In this document: piece by piece, positions 19,275 to 28,365 of the stretch | Numbering within the stretch: the first letter of the stretch is position 1 | Layout: each line of letters begins with the position of its first letter | NCBI GenBank assembly: GCA_031291295.1 | Contig: JARLJI010000223.1 | Location: forward strand, 1-49,191 | DNA length: 49,191 nucleotides | Origin: Rhodoferax sp. | GTDB taxonomy: Bacteria > Pseudomonadota > Gammaproteobacteria > Burkholderiales > Burkholderiaceae_C | Direction: 5' to 3' | The notes under the pieces: generated by a model | Told to the model about the DNA's origin: nothing | Databases searched by the model: none | The model's input: the letters and a program-made list of their open reading frames with translations, nothing else | Program-made: the position numbers and the translations under genes

Positions 19275-20480
19275 ATGAGCACCGAAGACACTTTGCAAGC
19301 CCTGCGTCCCCATGCCGAAGAATTCATCGGCATCCGGCGCGACATTCACCACAACCCCGAACTGTCCTTCAAGGAGCAGCGCACCAGCGACCTGGTGGCC
19401 GAGCGCCTGCAGGGCTGGGGTTACCAAGTCACGCGCGGGCTGGGCGGCACCGGCCTGGTCGGCCAGTTGCGGCGCGGCAGCGGCACGCGCTCGGTGGGCC
19501 TGCGCGCCGACATGGACGCGCTGCCGATCAAGGAGGAAACCGGGCTGAAGTACGCCAGCCGCAATAGCGGCGTGATGCACGCCTGCGGCCACGACGGCCA
19601 CACCGCGATGCTGCTCGGGGCCGCCAGGGCGCTGGCCGAGCGCGGCCGTTTTTCGGGCACGCTGAACCTGATCTTCCAGCCGGCAGAGGAATACGGCACG
19701 CGGGAGAGCGGCGCCATGCGCATGATGGAGGACGGCCTGTTCGACAAATACCCCTGCGACGCCATCTTCGGCATGCACAACATGCCGGGCTGGCCGCAGG
19801 GCGAACTGGTGTTTCGCGAAGGGCCGATGATGGCTTCGTCGGACAAAGTCTTCATCACCCTGAACGGGCGCGGCGGCCACGCCGCCATGCCGCATCGCGC
19901 GGCCGACCCGCTGGTGGCGGCCGCCAGTCTGGTCATGGCCTTGCAGACCGTGGTGTCGCGCAACGTCGACCCGCTGCAGACCGCGGTGGTCACGGTGGGG
20001 ATGCTGCAGTCGGGCATCGCCAACAATGTGATCCCGCAAAACGCGAAGCTGGCGTTGAGCGTGCGCGCGCTGGAGCAAAGCGTGCGCGACCTGCTCCAGA
20101 AACGCATCACCGAAGTGGCCCACGCCCAGGCGCAAAGCTTCGGCGTGACGGCCGAGGTCGACTACCAGCGCGGCTACTCGGCGCTGGTCAACAGCCGTGC
20201 GGAAACCGAGTTTGCGCGCCGCATCGGCATCGAACTGGTGGGGGCCGACAAGGTCACCTTGCAGGGCCCGGCGCTGACCGGCAGCGAGGACTTCGCCTTC
20301 ATGCTGGAGCAGCGCCCCGGTTGCTACCTGCTGATCGGCAATGGTGACGGCGACAGCGCGGGCGCCTGCATGGTGCACAACCCCGGCTATGACTTCAACG
20401 ACGACAACGTGGTCGTCGGCGCGGCTTACTGGACGCGGCTGGCCGAGCGCTATTTGACGGACGCGCCGCTGGCGGCCTGA
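19275..20480 (+). CDS. M20-family metallopeptidase / amidohydrolase (hippurate hydrolase-like)
   Basis: 401 residues from ATG 19275. Metal-site motifs of the M20D group are present: LRADMDALPI (78-86), MHACGHDGHTAML (101-113), PAEEYG near 139, and the C-terminal GSEDFAFM. Family members remove acyl groups from amino acids (hippurate, N-acetyl or IAA conjugates). The substrate cannot be read. The stop lies 7 bp before the start of the E1 gene, so the two may form an operon. The track upstream of 19275 in this frame is not coding: it overlaps the divergent alaX gene. Confidence 0.9.
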   Translation: MSTEDTLQALRPHAEEFIGIRRDIHHNPELSFKEQRTSDLVAERLQGWGYQVTRGLGGTGLVGQLRRGSGTRSVGLRADMDALPIKEETGLKYASRNSGVMHACGHDGHTAMLLGAARALAERGRFSGTLNLIFQPAEEYGTRESGAMRMMEDGLFDKYPCDAIFGMHNMPGWPQGELVFREGPMMASSDKVFITLNGRGGHAAMPHRAADPLVAAASLVMALQTVVSRNVDPLQTAVVTVGMLQSGIANNVIPQNAKLALSVRALEQSVRDLLQKRITEVAHAQAQSFGVTAEVDYQRGYSALVNSRAETEFARRIGIELVGADKVTLQGPALTGSEDFAFMLEQRPGCYLLIGNGDGDSAGACMVHNPGYDFNDDNVVVGAAYWTRLAERYLTDAPLAA

Positions 20481-20487
20481 ACGCGCC

Positions 20488-23238
20488 ATGCCCAACGAGT
20501 CCCTTGCCACCGACCCCGATCCCCAGGAAACCGCCGAATGGCGCGAGGCCTTTCTCGCGCTGGCCGCGAGCCAGGGCCCGGCGCGGGCGCGGCAGATGCT
20601 CGATGAGCTGGCGCGGCTCGCGCGTGCCGGTCGCATCGGCTGGCAGCCCGAGCTGTCCACGCCCTACTTCAACACCATCGCCGTCGATCAGCAGCCGGTG
20701 TTCCCGGGCGACCTCGCGATCGAGGAGCGTCTCGGCTCGCTGATGCGCTGGAACGCACTGGCCATGGTGGTGCGCGCGAATCAGGCCTATGGCGAGCTCG
20801 GCGGCCACATCGCGAGCTACGCCAGCGCGGCCGACCTGTTCGAGGTCGGCTTCAACCATTTCTTCCATGCGCGCAATGACGGTGCCGCCGCGCTGGGCCG
20901 CCCCGAGCAAGGCAGCGCCCCCTCGGGGGGCAGCGCAGCACACGAAGTGGCAAGCGTGGGGGCCAACCAGCACCGCGGTGATTTGGTGTTCTTCCAGCCA
21001 CACAGCTCGCCCGGCGTGTACGCCCGCGCCTATCTGGAAGGGCGCCTGGACGAGCAGGATTTGAGACTGTACCGCCAGGAACTGACGGCCCCCGCCGCGC
21101 GCACCGGCCAGGGCGCGCGCGGCCTGAGCAGCTACCCGCATCCCTACCTGATGCCCGACTTCTGGCAGTTCCCGACCGGCTCCATGGGCATCGGCCCGAT
21201 CAGCTCGATCTACCATGCGCGCTTCATGCGCTACCTCACGCACCGCAACCTCCTGAATTGCGAAGGCCGCAAGGAGAACGGAATACACGTCGACAAGCGA
21301 CGCGTGTGGGGCGTGTTCGGCGACGGCGAGATGGACGAGCCCGAGAGCATGTCGGCGCTCACGCTGGCCGCGCGCGAGCGGCTCGACAACCTGGTGTGGG
21401 TCGTCAACTGCAACCTGCAGCGGCTCGACGGCCCGGTGCGCGGCAACGGCCGCATCATCGACGAGCTGGAAAAACTCTTCGCCGGCGCCGGCTGGAACGT
21501 GATCAAGCTGGTCTGGGGCTCGGACTGGGACGGCCTGTTCGCGCGCGACCTGACCGGCGCGCTGACGCGCGCCTTTGCCCACACCCTGGACGGCCAGATG
21601 CAGACCTTTGCCGCCAAGGACGGGCGCTTCAACCGCGACAACTTCTTCGGCCAGAACGAGGAGCTGGCGCGGCTCGCGCAGGGCTTGACCGATGAGCAGA
21701 TCGACCGGCTCAAGCGCGGCGGCCACGATCTGGTAAAAATCCATGCGGCCTACGCCGCGGCCGCGGCCCACACTGGCCAGCCCACGGTGATCCTGGCGCA
21801 TACCAAGAAGGGCTACGGCATGGGCAGCGGCGGCCAGGGCAAGATGACCACGCACTCGCAAAAGAAGTTCGACGAGACCGACCTGATCGAATTCCGCAAC
21901 CGCTTCAACCTGCCGCTCAGCGACGAGCAGGTCACCTCGCTGAGCTTTTACAAGCCGGCTGCCGACAGCCCCGAGATGCAGTACCTGCACAGCCACCGCC
22001 AGCGGCTCGGCGGCTACCTGCCGAAGCGCGAGACGGCCTGCGAAGTAGTCCCCGTGCCTGCCATCGACAGCTACGCCGCGTTCGCGCTGGCCGCCGACGG
22101 CAAGGAGATGAGCACCACCATGGCGTTCGTGCGCCTGTTAGGGGGCCTGCTGAAAGACAAGGCGCTGGGGCCGCGCATCGTGCCGATCGTGGCCGACGAG
22201 GCGCGCACCTTCGGCATGGCGAACCTGTTCAAGCAGATCGGCATCTACTCCAGCGTGGGCCAGCGCTACGCGCCCGAAGACATCGGCTCGGTGCTGAGTT
22301 ACCGCGAGGCGCTCGACGGCCAGATTCTGGAAGAAGGCATCAGCGAGGCCGGCGCCATCGCAAGCTGGACGGCAGCCGCCACCAGCTACAGCGTGCACGG
22401 CCTGGCGATGTTGCCGTTCTACATCTACTACTCGATGTTCGGCTTCCAGCGCGTGGGCGACGCGATCTGGGCCGCGGCCGACCAGCGCGCGCGCGGCTTT
22501 CTGCTCGGTGCCACCTCGGGGCGCACCACACTGGGCGGCGAGGGCCTGCAGCACCAGGACGGCACGAGCCATCTGGTGGCAGCGACCATCCCGAACTGCC
22601 GCGCCTACGACCCCGCGTTTGCGGGCGAGATGGCCGTGATCGTCGACCACGGCATGCGCGAGATGCTGGTCGATCAAAAAGACGTGTTCTATTACGTCAC
22701 GCTGATGAACGAGAACTACGCGCAGCCCAGCCTGCGGGCCGGCGTGGAAGCCGAGGTGATTCGTGGTTGCTATAAGTTCAATAGCTACTTGCCAACACCT
22801 GATAAGGGCTACAGCGCTAAAACATCTAAAAACGTGACGTTGCTCGGTTCCGGTGCGATCCTGACCGAAGTGGTCAAGGCCGCGCAGCTGCTGGCCGCGC
22901 AGGGCATCGCGGCGGAGGTGTTCAGCGTCACCAGCTGGAGCGAACTCGCGCGCGACGGCCAGGCCTGCGAGCAGCGCGCGCTGGCCGGCGATCCGGCGCC
23001 GGGCCAGCCCTTCGTCACGCAGCAATTGCAGGCCAGCCAGGGCCCCATCGTCGCGGCCACCGACTACGTGCGCGCCGTGCCGGAGAGCCTGCGCGCCTTC
23101 ATGCCCGCGGACCGGCGCTACCTCACGCTCGGCACCGACGGTTTTGGGCGCAGCGACACGCGCGCGGCGCTGCGCGAGCACTTCGGCGTGGATGCGGCCA
23201 GCATCGTGCGTGCGGCGCTGCATGCCCTGGGGGCGTGA
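20488..23238 (+). CDS. Homodimeric-type pyruvate dehydrogenase E1 component (AceE/MdeB-like), orphan
   Basis: 916 residues against 887 for E. coli AceE. Conserved features: HSSPGVYAR active-site region near residue 172, the thiamine-diphosphate motif GDGEMDEPES...NCNLQRLDGPVRGNG, and the C-terminal transketolase-like half (DEARTFGMANLFKQIGIYS). It would oxidatively decarboxylate pyruvate or a related 2-oxo acid and hand the acyl group to an E2, but no E2 or E3 gene is nearby, which suggests a secondary paralogue of the main aceE. Two repeat-derived segments are inserted in frame: residues about 134-159 (from the 78-bp repeat, a dozen residues before the active-site His) and about 761-778 (from the 51-bp repeat). 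Start ATG is 7 bp after the M20 gene. Confidence 0.85.
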   Translation: MPNESLATDPDPQETAEWREAFLALAASQGPARARQMLDELARLARAGRIGWQPELSTPYFNTIAVDQQPVFPGDLAIEERLGSLMRWNALAMVVRANQAYGELGGHIASYASAADLFEVGFNHFFHARNDGAAALGRPEQGSAPSGGSAAHEVASVGANQHRGDLVFFQPHSSPGVYARAYLEGRLDEQDLRLYRQELTAPAARTGQGARGLSSYPHPYLMPDFWQFPTGSMGIGPISSIYHARFMRYLTHRNLLNCEGRKENGIHVDKRRVWGVFGDGEMDEPESMSALTLAARERLDNLVWVVNCNLQRLDGPVRGNGRIIDELEKLFAGAGWNVIKLVWGSDWDGLFARDLTGALTRAFAHTLDGQMQTFAAKDGRFNRDNFFGQNEELARLAQGLTDEQIDRLKRGGHDLVKIHAAYAAAAAHTGQPTVILAHTKKGYGMGSGGQGKMTTHSQKKFDETDLIEFRNRFNLPLSDEQVTSLSFYKPAADSPEMQYLHSHRQRLGGYLPKRETACEVVPVPAIDSYAAFALAADGKEMSTTMAFVRLLGGLLKDKALGPRIVPIVADEARTFGMANLFKQIGIYSSVGQRYAPEDIGSVLSYREALDGQILEEGISEAGAIASWTAAATSYSVHGLAMLPFYIYYSMFGFQRVGDAIWAAADQRARGFLLGATSGRTTLGGEGLQHQDGTSHLVAATIPNCRAYDPAFAGEMAVIVDHGMREMLVDQKDVFYYVTLMNENYAQPSLRAGVEAEVIRGCYKFNSYLPTPDKGYSAKTSKNVTLLGSGAILTEVVKAAQLLAAQGIAAEVFSVTSWSELARDGQACEQRALAGDPAPGQPFVTQQLQASQGPIVAATDYVRAVPESLRAFMPADRRYLTLGTDGFGRSDTRAALREHFGVDAASIVRAALHALGA
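20886..20963 (-). repeat. 78-bp GC-rich dispersed repeat, copy inside the E1 gene
   Basis: Near-identical to 43540-43616 (opposite orientation; one short variable block of 6 versus 5 bases and a few substitutions). Contains the GCCCCC-TC-GGGGGGC-type palindrome and CCGCCCCGAGCAAG. 78 bp is 26 codons; the host frame stays open and reads GRPEQGSAPSGGSAAHEVAS. Confidence 0.8.
22769..22819 (+). repeat. 51-bp palindromic repeat, copy a (in E1 gene)
   Basis: Plus strand: GCTAT, AAGTTCA, ATAGC, 20-base middle, GGGCTACAGCGC. Locally much richer in A+T than the surrounding gene. It encodes NSYLPTPDKGYSAK in a frame different from that used by copies d-g and j. It lies in a loop just before the conserved VTLLGSGAIL strand. 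Confidence 0.75.
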
Positions 23239-23312
23239 GCGCACCAGTGCCCGCCGATACCTCGCTTGAAACAGGGCCGTGGTGAGATGGCTCGAGGCAC
23301 TAAGATCGCGCC

Positions 23313-24137
23313 ATGACACTCAAATCCCGCTTCTGGGCTGACTTGGGCACGCGCGATTTCGCGCAACTCGACGCCGCCAGCACCGTGGCTGTGCTGCCGG
23401 TGGCCGCGACCGAGCAGCACGGGCCGCACCTGCCGCTGAGCGTGGACCAGACGCTGGTCGATGGCGTGATCGCAGCCGCGCTGCCGCACCTGCCCGCAGA
23501 CCTGTCGGTGCTGTTCCTGCCGACCCAGGCGGTGGGCTATAGCCCCGAGCACCAGGCCTTTGCCGGCACGCTGACGCTCTCCAGCGCCACCGTGGTGGCG
23601 AGCTGGATCGAGCTCGGCGAATGCGTGGCCCGCGGGGGGGTCAAAAAGCTGGTGCTGCTCAATGCGCACGGCGGCCAGGTCAGCCTGATGGACATCGTGG
23701 CGCGCGAGCTGCGCGTGCGCGCCGGCATGCTCGTTTACAGCGCCAGCTGGTACAGCCTGCCGCTGGGCGAGGCGGTGGATGGCCTGTTCAGCGCCAACGA
23801 ACACCGCTTCGGCATCCATGCGGGCGAGATCGAGACCTCGATGATGCTGGCGCTGCGCCCGCAGTTCGTGGACATGGCGCAGGCGCGCGATTTCAAATCG
23901 ACCTCGCAGGTGCGCGCGGCGCAATACCCGATCCTGGGCAACGGGCGCAGCGCCAAGCTCGGCTGGGCCATGCAGGACTACAACCCTCTTGGTGCGGTCG
24001 GCAACGCGGCGGCGGCCACGGCCGACAAGGGCCGTGCCGCGGTCGATGCAGCGGGCCGGCAGCTGGCGCTGCTGCTGCAGGAAGTCGCCGCGCTGCCGTT
24101 GTCCACGCTGGTGGACGGCCCAGCGCCGGCCGGCTGA
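23313..24137 (+). CDS. Creatininase-family amidohydrolase
   Basis: 274 residues. The metal-site motifs of the family are visible: TEQHGPHLPLSVD (E34, H36, D45), LNAHGGQ near 116 and IHAGEIETS near 171. The family includes creatinine amidohydrolase, formamide hydrolases of flavin synthesis in archaea and MftE peptidases. Nothing here singles out one activity. The ATG follows 74 bp after the E1 gene. It converges on the antiporter gene. Confidence 0.88.
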   Translation: MTLKSRFWADLGTRDFAQLDAASTVAVLPVAATEQHGPHLPLSVDQTLVDGVIAAALPHLPADLSVLFLPTQAVGYSPEHQAFAGTLTLSSATVVASWIELGECVARGGVKKLVLLNAHGGQVSLMDIVARELRVRAGMLVYSASWYSLPLGEAVDGLFSANEHRFGIHAGEIETSMMLALRPQFVDMAQARDFKSTSQVRAAQYPILGNGRSAKLGWAMQDYNPLGAVGNAAAATADKGRAAVDAAGRQLALLLQEVAALPLSTLVDGPAPAG

Positions 24138-24168
24138 CTCTGCTCGCCCGGCGCGGCCCTTCGCTGCA

Positions 24169-25800
24169 CTAGCGGTAGCGCGACTCCATCAGGTCGATTT
24201 CGCGCACCAGCCGGCGCGATGTCTCGTCGGAGATCCGGCGATGTCGCGCCAGGTTGAAGACCGCCTCGCGCTCCGCCTGCAGGCCCGCCACACGCAGCGT
24301 GCGCTCGATCTGCTCGGCGCGGCGCAGCTGTCCGGCGCTCTCGTCGGAGGCACCACCATCGAGCCGGCGCTGGTACAGCGCGATCACGCGCGCGGCGGCC
24401 TGGCTGTGCAGGTCGGCGTCAAAGGTCTCGCGCAGCTCGGCACGCTGTACCTTCTCGATCGCGGCGATCGCGGCGATGGCGGCATCGTGGCGCGCCAGGT
24501 CCTCTTCCTGGCTCGCGGTGGGTTCTTCCGGCAGATCCAGACCCTTCAGGAGCCGCGGCAGTCCCACGCTGGCCATCACCAGCGATAGCAGGATCACGGC
24601 GGTGGCCAGAAACACGGCCAGGTCGCGCGCCGGGAACGGCGTGCCATCGGGCATCAGCAGCGGCAGGGTCATCACGCCGGCCAGGGTGATGGCGCCGCGC
24701 ACCCCGGCCAGCGAGGTCGCCAGCAGCAGCCGCCAGTGCGGCCGGGTGATCGGCGTGCCGCGCCGGCGTGCCTTGAACAGGGCCCGGCGCAGCGACACCC
24801 AGACCCAGATAAAACGCAGCAGCGTCAGCCCCAGGGTGATGGCCAGCGCATAGGCCGCCAGCCACCAGGGGTTCAGATGGCCGCTTTGCTCCACCGAGGC
24901 CACCGCGCCGTGCAGCATGTCGGGCAGCTGCTCGCCCAGCAGCACGAACATGATGCCGTTCAACGCGAGCTGCACCGTGTTCCAGACCGCCGCGCGCTGC
25001 ACCCGCGTGGTGGCCAGCGCGCGGCCGCTCAATTCGACGTAGCTCATGGTGACGCCCGCTGCCACCGCGGCCAGGATGCCCGACGCGTGCAACTGTTCGG
25101 CCAGCAGGTAGGCGCCGAACGGGATCAGCAGGCTGATCAGGATGGGCGAGCCGCTTTCCTCGCCGAAATGCTGCGACAGCCAGCGCTGCGCGGAGCTCAC
25201 CACCCGGGTCACGCCAACGCCCAGCCCCAGGCCCGCCAGCGCCACCCAGAGGAACGTCAGCGAGGCCGAGGCCAGCGAGAAGCTGCCGGTCAACGCCGCC
25301 GCCACGGCGAAGCGGAAGCAGACCAGGCCGGTCGCGTCGTTGAGCAGGGATTCGCCCTCCAGGATATGCAGCAGGCGCTTCGGGATCGGCACCCGCGCGG
25401 TGATCGACGACACGGCCACCGGATCGGTCGGGGACACGACGGCGGCCAGCGCGAAGGCCACCGCCGCCGGCATGGCCGGGATCATCCAGTGGATCAGGAA
25501 GCCGGCCCCGACCACCGTGAACAGCACCAGCCCCAACGCCAGCGCCAGGATCGCGCCACGGTCGCGGAACAAGCCGTCCTTCGGGATGCGCCAGCCGTCC
25601 AGGAACAGCAGCGGCGGCAGGAACAGCAGGAAGAAAATTTCCGGGTCGAGTGCCACGCCATGGTTGAAGCCGCCCGCGATCAGCGCGCCCAGCGCGATCT
25701 GCACCAGTGGCAACGGCAGCGAGAACGGCGCGACGCGCACCAGATACCCGCTGGCGACCACCGCCAGCAACATGACCAACACCACTTCGACCGATTCCAT
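24169..25800 (-). CDS. Na+/H+ antiporter, CPA1/NhaP type
   Basis: 543 residues from ATG 25798-25800, preceded by AAGGAACAGGA. About 11-12 membrane segments fill residues 1-430, with the ion-site motifs SPTDPVAV and EGESLLNDATGLV (conserved Asp/Asn-Asp) and FVLLGEQLP. The C-terminal ~120 residues are cytoplasmic, charged and alpha-helical (EEPTASQEEDLARHDAAIAA ... ESRYR), as in NhaP/YjcE-type antiporters where the tail regulates pH response. It exchanges Na+ or K+ for protons at the inner membrane. It is divergent from the beta-helix-like protein gene with a 126-bp spacer. Confidence 0.9.
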   Translation of the reverse strand: MESVEVVLVMLLAVVASGYLVRVAPFSLPLPLVQIALGALIAGGFNHGVALDPEIFFLLFLPPLLFLDGWRIPKDGLFRDRGAILALALGLVLFTVVGAGFLIHWMIPAMPAAVAFALAAVVSPTDPVAVSSITARVPIPKRLLHILEGESLLNDATGLVCFRFAVAAALTGSFSLASASLTFLWVALAGLGLGVGVTRVVSSAQRWLSQHFGEESGSPILISLLIPFGAYLLAEQLHASGILAAVAAGVTMSYVELSGRALATTRVQRAAVWNTVQLALNGIMFVLLGEQLPDMLHGAVASVEQSGHLNPWWLAAYALAITLGLTLLRFIWVWVSLRRALFKARRRGTPITRPHWRLLLATSLAGVRGAITLAGVMTLPLLMPDGTPFPARDLAVFLATAVILLSLVMASVGLPRLLKGLDLPEEPTASQEEDLARHDAAIAAIAAIEKVQRAELRETFDADLHSQAAARVIALYQRRLDGGASDESAGQLRRAEQIERTLRVAGLQAEREAVFNLARHRRISDETSRRLVREIDLMESRYR

Positions 25801-25926
25801 TCCTGTTCCTTGCGTTCCTTGCTTGACCGTGCGGCCGCGCCGGGATTGCCGGCGTGGCCCTTGATCAGACACATTTGCGGAGTATTCTTCGGCGTTCTGT
25901 ATCACCCTCCATCCAGGGAGTCTGCC

Positions 25927-27171
25927 ATGGCACTGCGCGAATCACTGGTTTCCACTGTCGATGGGCTGCTCGCCGCAGCTCGAAAAGCCGAGCCGCAAAC
26001 CATCGTGGTGCAGGGCCATCTGGCCGAAGTTCCGGGTTTCCGCCTGGCCCCGGGCCAGGTCCTCGAAGGCGAGGGGGAGCACGCCGGCATCACGTTCGCC
26101 CTCAATCAGGACGGCCTGCAGCTGTCCAGCGACAACACGGTGCGCCGCCTGCGTCTGGAGGCGGCCCCCGAGCGCCGTGCCATCTACAACGACACCCAGG
26201 TGGCCAGCTTGGGCGTGATCCGGCTGACCGATCTGGTGACGGTCGGGCAGGTGCAGATTCTGGCGCGCGACAAGGTGCGCGGCGGGCATGTGGAGGTCGC
26301 GGGGCTGGACGTCGTCGCCGCCGACACGCGCTCGCAAGGCGACCGCCCGCAGGGCTTCGGCGTGCACGTGATCCAGGGTGCCTTCACGCTGTGGAACATG
26401 CAGGCCGACGCGCAAGTGGTCGTGACCGCGGACCTGATCGGCCTGTCGGCCGGGCGTGCGGCGGCCCCGGTCATCGGCAGCGGCATTTTTGTCAGTGGCC
26501 CCGGCTTTGCCCAGGGCGGCCTCAGCGTGCGCCGGCTGGAGACCGGGCCGGTGTACAGCGATGGGCGCATCGCGCCCGGCACGCCGGATGTCATCACCGG
26601 CGGCGTCTTCACGGTGCACGGCGCCTATGTGGACAGCGTGCGCAACCTCGGGCCGGTCACGACCTATGGCGTGAACGACATGGTGCTGGACAACTGGGGC
26701 CAGGTCGATCGCTGGGAGGTGGAAGAAAAGATCACCTCGTTCGGCCCGAGCGGCATTGGCTTCGTGAACTTCGGCAGCTTGAGCCTGCTCCAGGTCAACG
26801 CCCCGATCGAAACCTTCGGCCAGGGCGCACGCGGCTTCAACCTGTATGCGGGCACCCTGAACCACGCCGAGTTCGACCGCATCACCACCCATGCCGACGG
26901 CGCCGTGGGCGTGCAGGTCAGCCAGCCGATGGGCCCGCTGCACGTGCGCCGCGGCATCGAGACCTATGGTGCCACCGGCGATTCGCTGGTCAAGGGTGTG
27001 GTGGTGTCGCTCAGCGCGATTGCCCTGAGCATCAAGCCGGGCGGCTCGGTGGCCGAGGTGGTGATTGACGGCGGCGTCGTCACCCATGGCAAGGGCATTG
27101 CGCCGCTCGAGGTGAATGGCGAGATCGGTTCGCTGCAGATCAGCGGCGGCATTCGCGCCGCCGGCAATTGA
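25927..27171 (+). CDS. Beta-helix-like protein of unknown function
   Basis: 414 residues from ATG 25927, preceded by AGGGAG. No signal peptide or membrane segment is visible, so it is probably cytosolic. The whole chain is built of short Gly/Val/Thr-rich strands in repeats of about 20-25 residues, for example GFVNFGSLSLLQVNAPIETF, GFNLYAGTLNHAEFDRITTH and GVQVSQPMGPLHVRRGIETY; this is the pattern of a right-handed parallel beta-helix. I do not recognise a named family or catalytic residues. It is followed 19 bp later by the pirin gene and probably co-transcribed with it. Carbohydrate binding or lyase activity would be typical of the fold but is not supported by any motif. Confidence 0.65.
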   Translation: MALRESLVSTVDGLLAAARKAEPQTIVVQGHLAEVPGFRLAPGQVLEGEGEHAGITFALNQDGLQLSSDNTVRRLRLEAAPERRAIYNDTQVASLGVIRLTDLVTVGQVQILARDKVRGGHVEVAGLDVVAADTRSQGDRPQGFGVHVIQGAFTLWNMQADAQVVVTADLIGLSAGRAAAPVIGSGIFVSGPGFAQGGLSVRRLETGPVYSDGRIAPGTPDVITGGVFTVHGAYVDSVRNLGPVTTYGVNDMVLDNWGQVDRWEVEEKITSFGPSGIGFVNFGSLSLLQVNAPIETFGQGARGFNLYAGTLNHAEFDRITTHADGAVGVQVSQPMGPLHVRRGIETYGATGDSLVKGVVVSLSAIALSIKPGGSVAEVVIDGGVVTHGKGIAPLEVNGEIGSLQISGGIRAAGN

Positions 27172-27190
27172 CCCGCGAAGGACCTGCACC

Positions 27191-28030
27191 ATGACACGCA
27201 CCATTGCCACCGTCCTGCTGGGCCAGCGCGTGATCGACGACGGCGACATGCTGCTGTGGCGCGCCCTGCCGACGGACCAGCGCGACCACCTCGGGCCGTT
27301 CGTCTTTATCGACCACTACCGCCACCAGAGCCGGCGCGGCATCGGCGACCGGCCGCACCCGCACGCGGGCATCGAGGTGCTGAGCTATCTGCTGGAGGGC
27401 AGCGTCGAGCACCGCGACAGCATGGGGCGCACCGACCGGCTCGGGCCCGGCGATGCGCAGCACATCCGCGCCGGCCGCGGCATGCTCCACGCGGAGCAGC
27501 CGCAGGGCGGGCGGCACGGCCTGCAGCTCTGGACCGCGCTGCCGCCGGACCAGAAACTGGGGGAGCCGGCCTACGCCTCGTTCCGCGCCGCCGCGATTCC
27601 GGAAATCGAGCGTGACGGCGCGCAGGTGCGCGTGCTGGCGGGCCGGGTCGACGGCATTGAAGGCCCCATGACGCTGGCCTCGCCCACCACCTGGGCGGTG
27701 CTGCGACTCGCGGCGGGCGCCAGCATCACGCTGGCGGTCGATGCCGCGGCCGAGCTTGGCCTCTATGTGCTGGATGGCTTTATCGATCGCGGCGCGGAAC
27801 CGCCCGTTGGATCCGGCAGCCTGGCGCTGCTGACGCCGGGCGACGACAGCGTGCGCATCAGCGCGACCGCGCAGCAGCCGCTCGACGTGGCCCTGCTCGG
27901 CGGCGCGCCGGTCGAAGGGGCTATCCTGTTCTCCGGCCCCTTCGTGATGGACACGCCGGAGCGCCTGGCCCAAGCCAGGCGCGACTATGCGAGCGGGAAA
28001 ATGGGCACGCTGGACGGTGTCCCGTTCTGA
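27191..28030 (+). CDS. Pirin-family protein
   Basis: 279 residues from ATG 27191; the frame extends upstream but into the previous gene. The N-terminal cupin has the pirin metal motif RPHPHAGIEVLSYLLEGSVEHRDS (H56, H58) and a third histidine in GRGMLHAEQ. The C-terminal cupin ends with SGPFVMDTPERLAQARRDYASGKMG, the standard end of bacterial pirins. Some members show quercetin dioxygenase activity, others act in redox regulation; the role here is unknown. It follows the beta-helix-like gene by 19 bp. Confidence 0.9.
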   Translation: MTRTIATVLLGQRVIDDGDMLLWRALPTDQRDHLGPFVFIDHYRHQSRRGIGDRPHPHAGIEVLSYLLEGSVEHRDSMGRTDRLGPGDAQHIRAGRGMLHAEQPQGGRHGLQLWTALPPDQKLGEPAYASFRAAAIPEIERDGAQVRVLAGRVDGIEGPMTLASPTTWAVLRLAAGASITLAVDAAAELGLYVLDGFIDRGAEPPVGSGSLALLTPGDDSVRISATAQQPLDVALLGGAPVEGAILFSGPFVMDTPERLAQARRDYASGKMGTLDGVPF

Positions 28031-28365
28031 CGGTCAACGGTGCCCGCGGATCGCGTGGGCTGGATCTGATCCGGCCGACACATGACGGTCAAACTCGCAT
28101 CATCGAATGACGGCAAGATACCGGGAGGCCATGTTGCTGGATGCCTGCCGCCGTCTGGTGGGCCCTCTGCCGACTTTTAAAATGCCGCCGTGAACTTCCG
28201 CTTCGCAGGGCGGATTCAACCGGTCGCTGCAACACGCTAAAACTGTTTGAACAGAAGGAGTGTTGCAAATGAAGCAAAGATCGCCGTAGAAATGAAACCC
28301 ATTGTCAGCGCAAGAGGCTATAACTTTCATAGCAAATTATGCCGCGTTGATGCCGATCGTGAGGT
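28031..28365. other. 335-bp spacer between pirin and YitT genes
   Basis: No gene is supported. The 10-mer TGACGGTCAA occurs twice (28028-28037 and 28083-28092). A half copy of the 51-bp repeat (left palindrome only) is at 28317-28333. A ribosome-site-like AGGAG at 28257 precedes only a six-codon frame. No terminator with a T-run is seen for either gene. Confidence 0.5.
28317..28333 (+). repeat. Left palindrome of the 51-bp repeat, intergenic half copy k
   Basis: GCTAT, AACTTTC, ATAGC: the exact 5-7-5 layout of the left arm. The right palindrome is absent. This is the only copy outside a gene. Confidence 0.5.

Noticed and set aside
28257..28290. AGGAG followed by ATG in the pirin-YitT spacer
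   Set aside because: The frame stops after six codons.
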